A stretch of 5,840 nucleotides of DNA, taken from positions 1 to 5,840 of the forward strand of contig URNE01000170.1 in assembly GCA_900549045.1 (NCBI GenBank). Reading direction: 5' to 3'. Shown here one piece after another: positions 5,819 to 5,840 of this stretch. The notes below the pieces were generated by a model. It saw only the letters and a list, made by a program, of their open reading frames with translations. It did no database searches and was not told the DNA's origin. This DNA is from an uncultured bacterium (GTDB lineage: Bacteria; Verrucomicrobiota; Lentisphaeria; Victivallales; UBA1829). Both the position numbers and the translations under genes were made by a program. Within the stretch, counting starts at the first letter, position 1. Each line of letters opens with the position of its first letter.

Positions 5819-5840
5819 CGGGGAAGACTCTGAATTTTCC

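Overview
The window looks like a compact carbohydrate-degradation locus from a GC-rich, free-living or gut bacterium, most likely a member of the Lentisphaerota (Victivallis-like) or a related PVC-group lineage. That guess is an inference. It rests on the lone pseudopilin-like protein (FTLIELLVVIAIIAILAG start, Cys-x-x-Asn-Leu-Lys motif, C-terminal RHK...N.LYFGGNV motif) sitting directly beside secreted polysaccharide enzymes, an arrangement typical of those genomes. No rRNA, tRNA, CRISPR or mobile element is visible.

All convincing genes lie on the minus strand, so the transcript runs from the right end of the window to the left. In transcription order they are: (1) a pseudopilin-like prepilin (5734-4979); (2) a secreted GH5-type endoglycanase (4975-3500), three bases after gene 1 with its Shine-Dalgarno inside the end of gene 1; (3) a secreted CE7/AXE1-type acetyl esterase (3503-1770) whose start overlaps the GH5 stop in an ATGA junction; (4) a hairpin plus T-tract (1756-1711) that looks like an intrinsic terminator; (5) a short GH78-type alpha-L-rhamnosidase without a signal peptide (1679-102). 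A second strong hairpin follows at 42-79, and its T-tract points in the plus direction. The left edge may hold the first eight codons of another minus-strand gene (24-1) or the tail of a convergent plus-strand gene.

A reasonable working model is that the GH5 enzyme cuts a polysaccharide backbone outside the cytoplasm, the CE7 enzyme removes acetyl groups, and the rhamnosidase trims terminal rhamnose from the products, probably inside the cell. The actual polysaccharide cannot be named from the sequence. The pseudopilin may form a surface or periplasmic structure linked to substrate capture, but that is speculative.

The oddest point is the start of the pseudopilin. The only ATG with a good ribosome-binding site (5785) is followed by an in-frame TAA at codon 4. 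The hallmark prepilin sequence resumes in the same frame 17 codons downstream, where only a poorly supported TTG can serve as start. This could be a nonsense mutation, a sequencing error, or a leader peptide with reinitiation.
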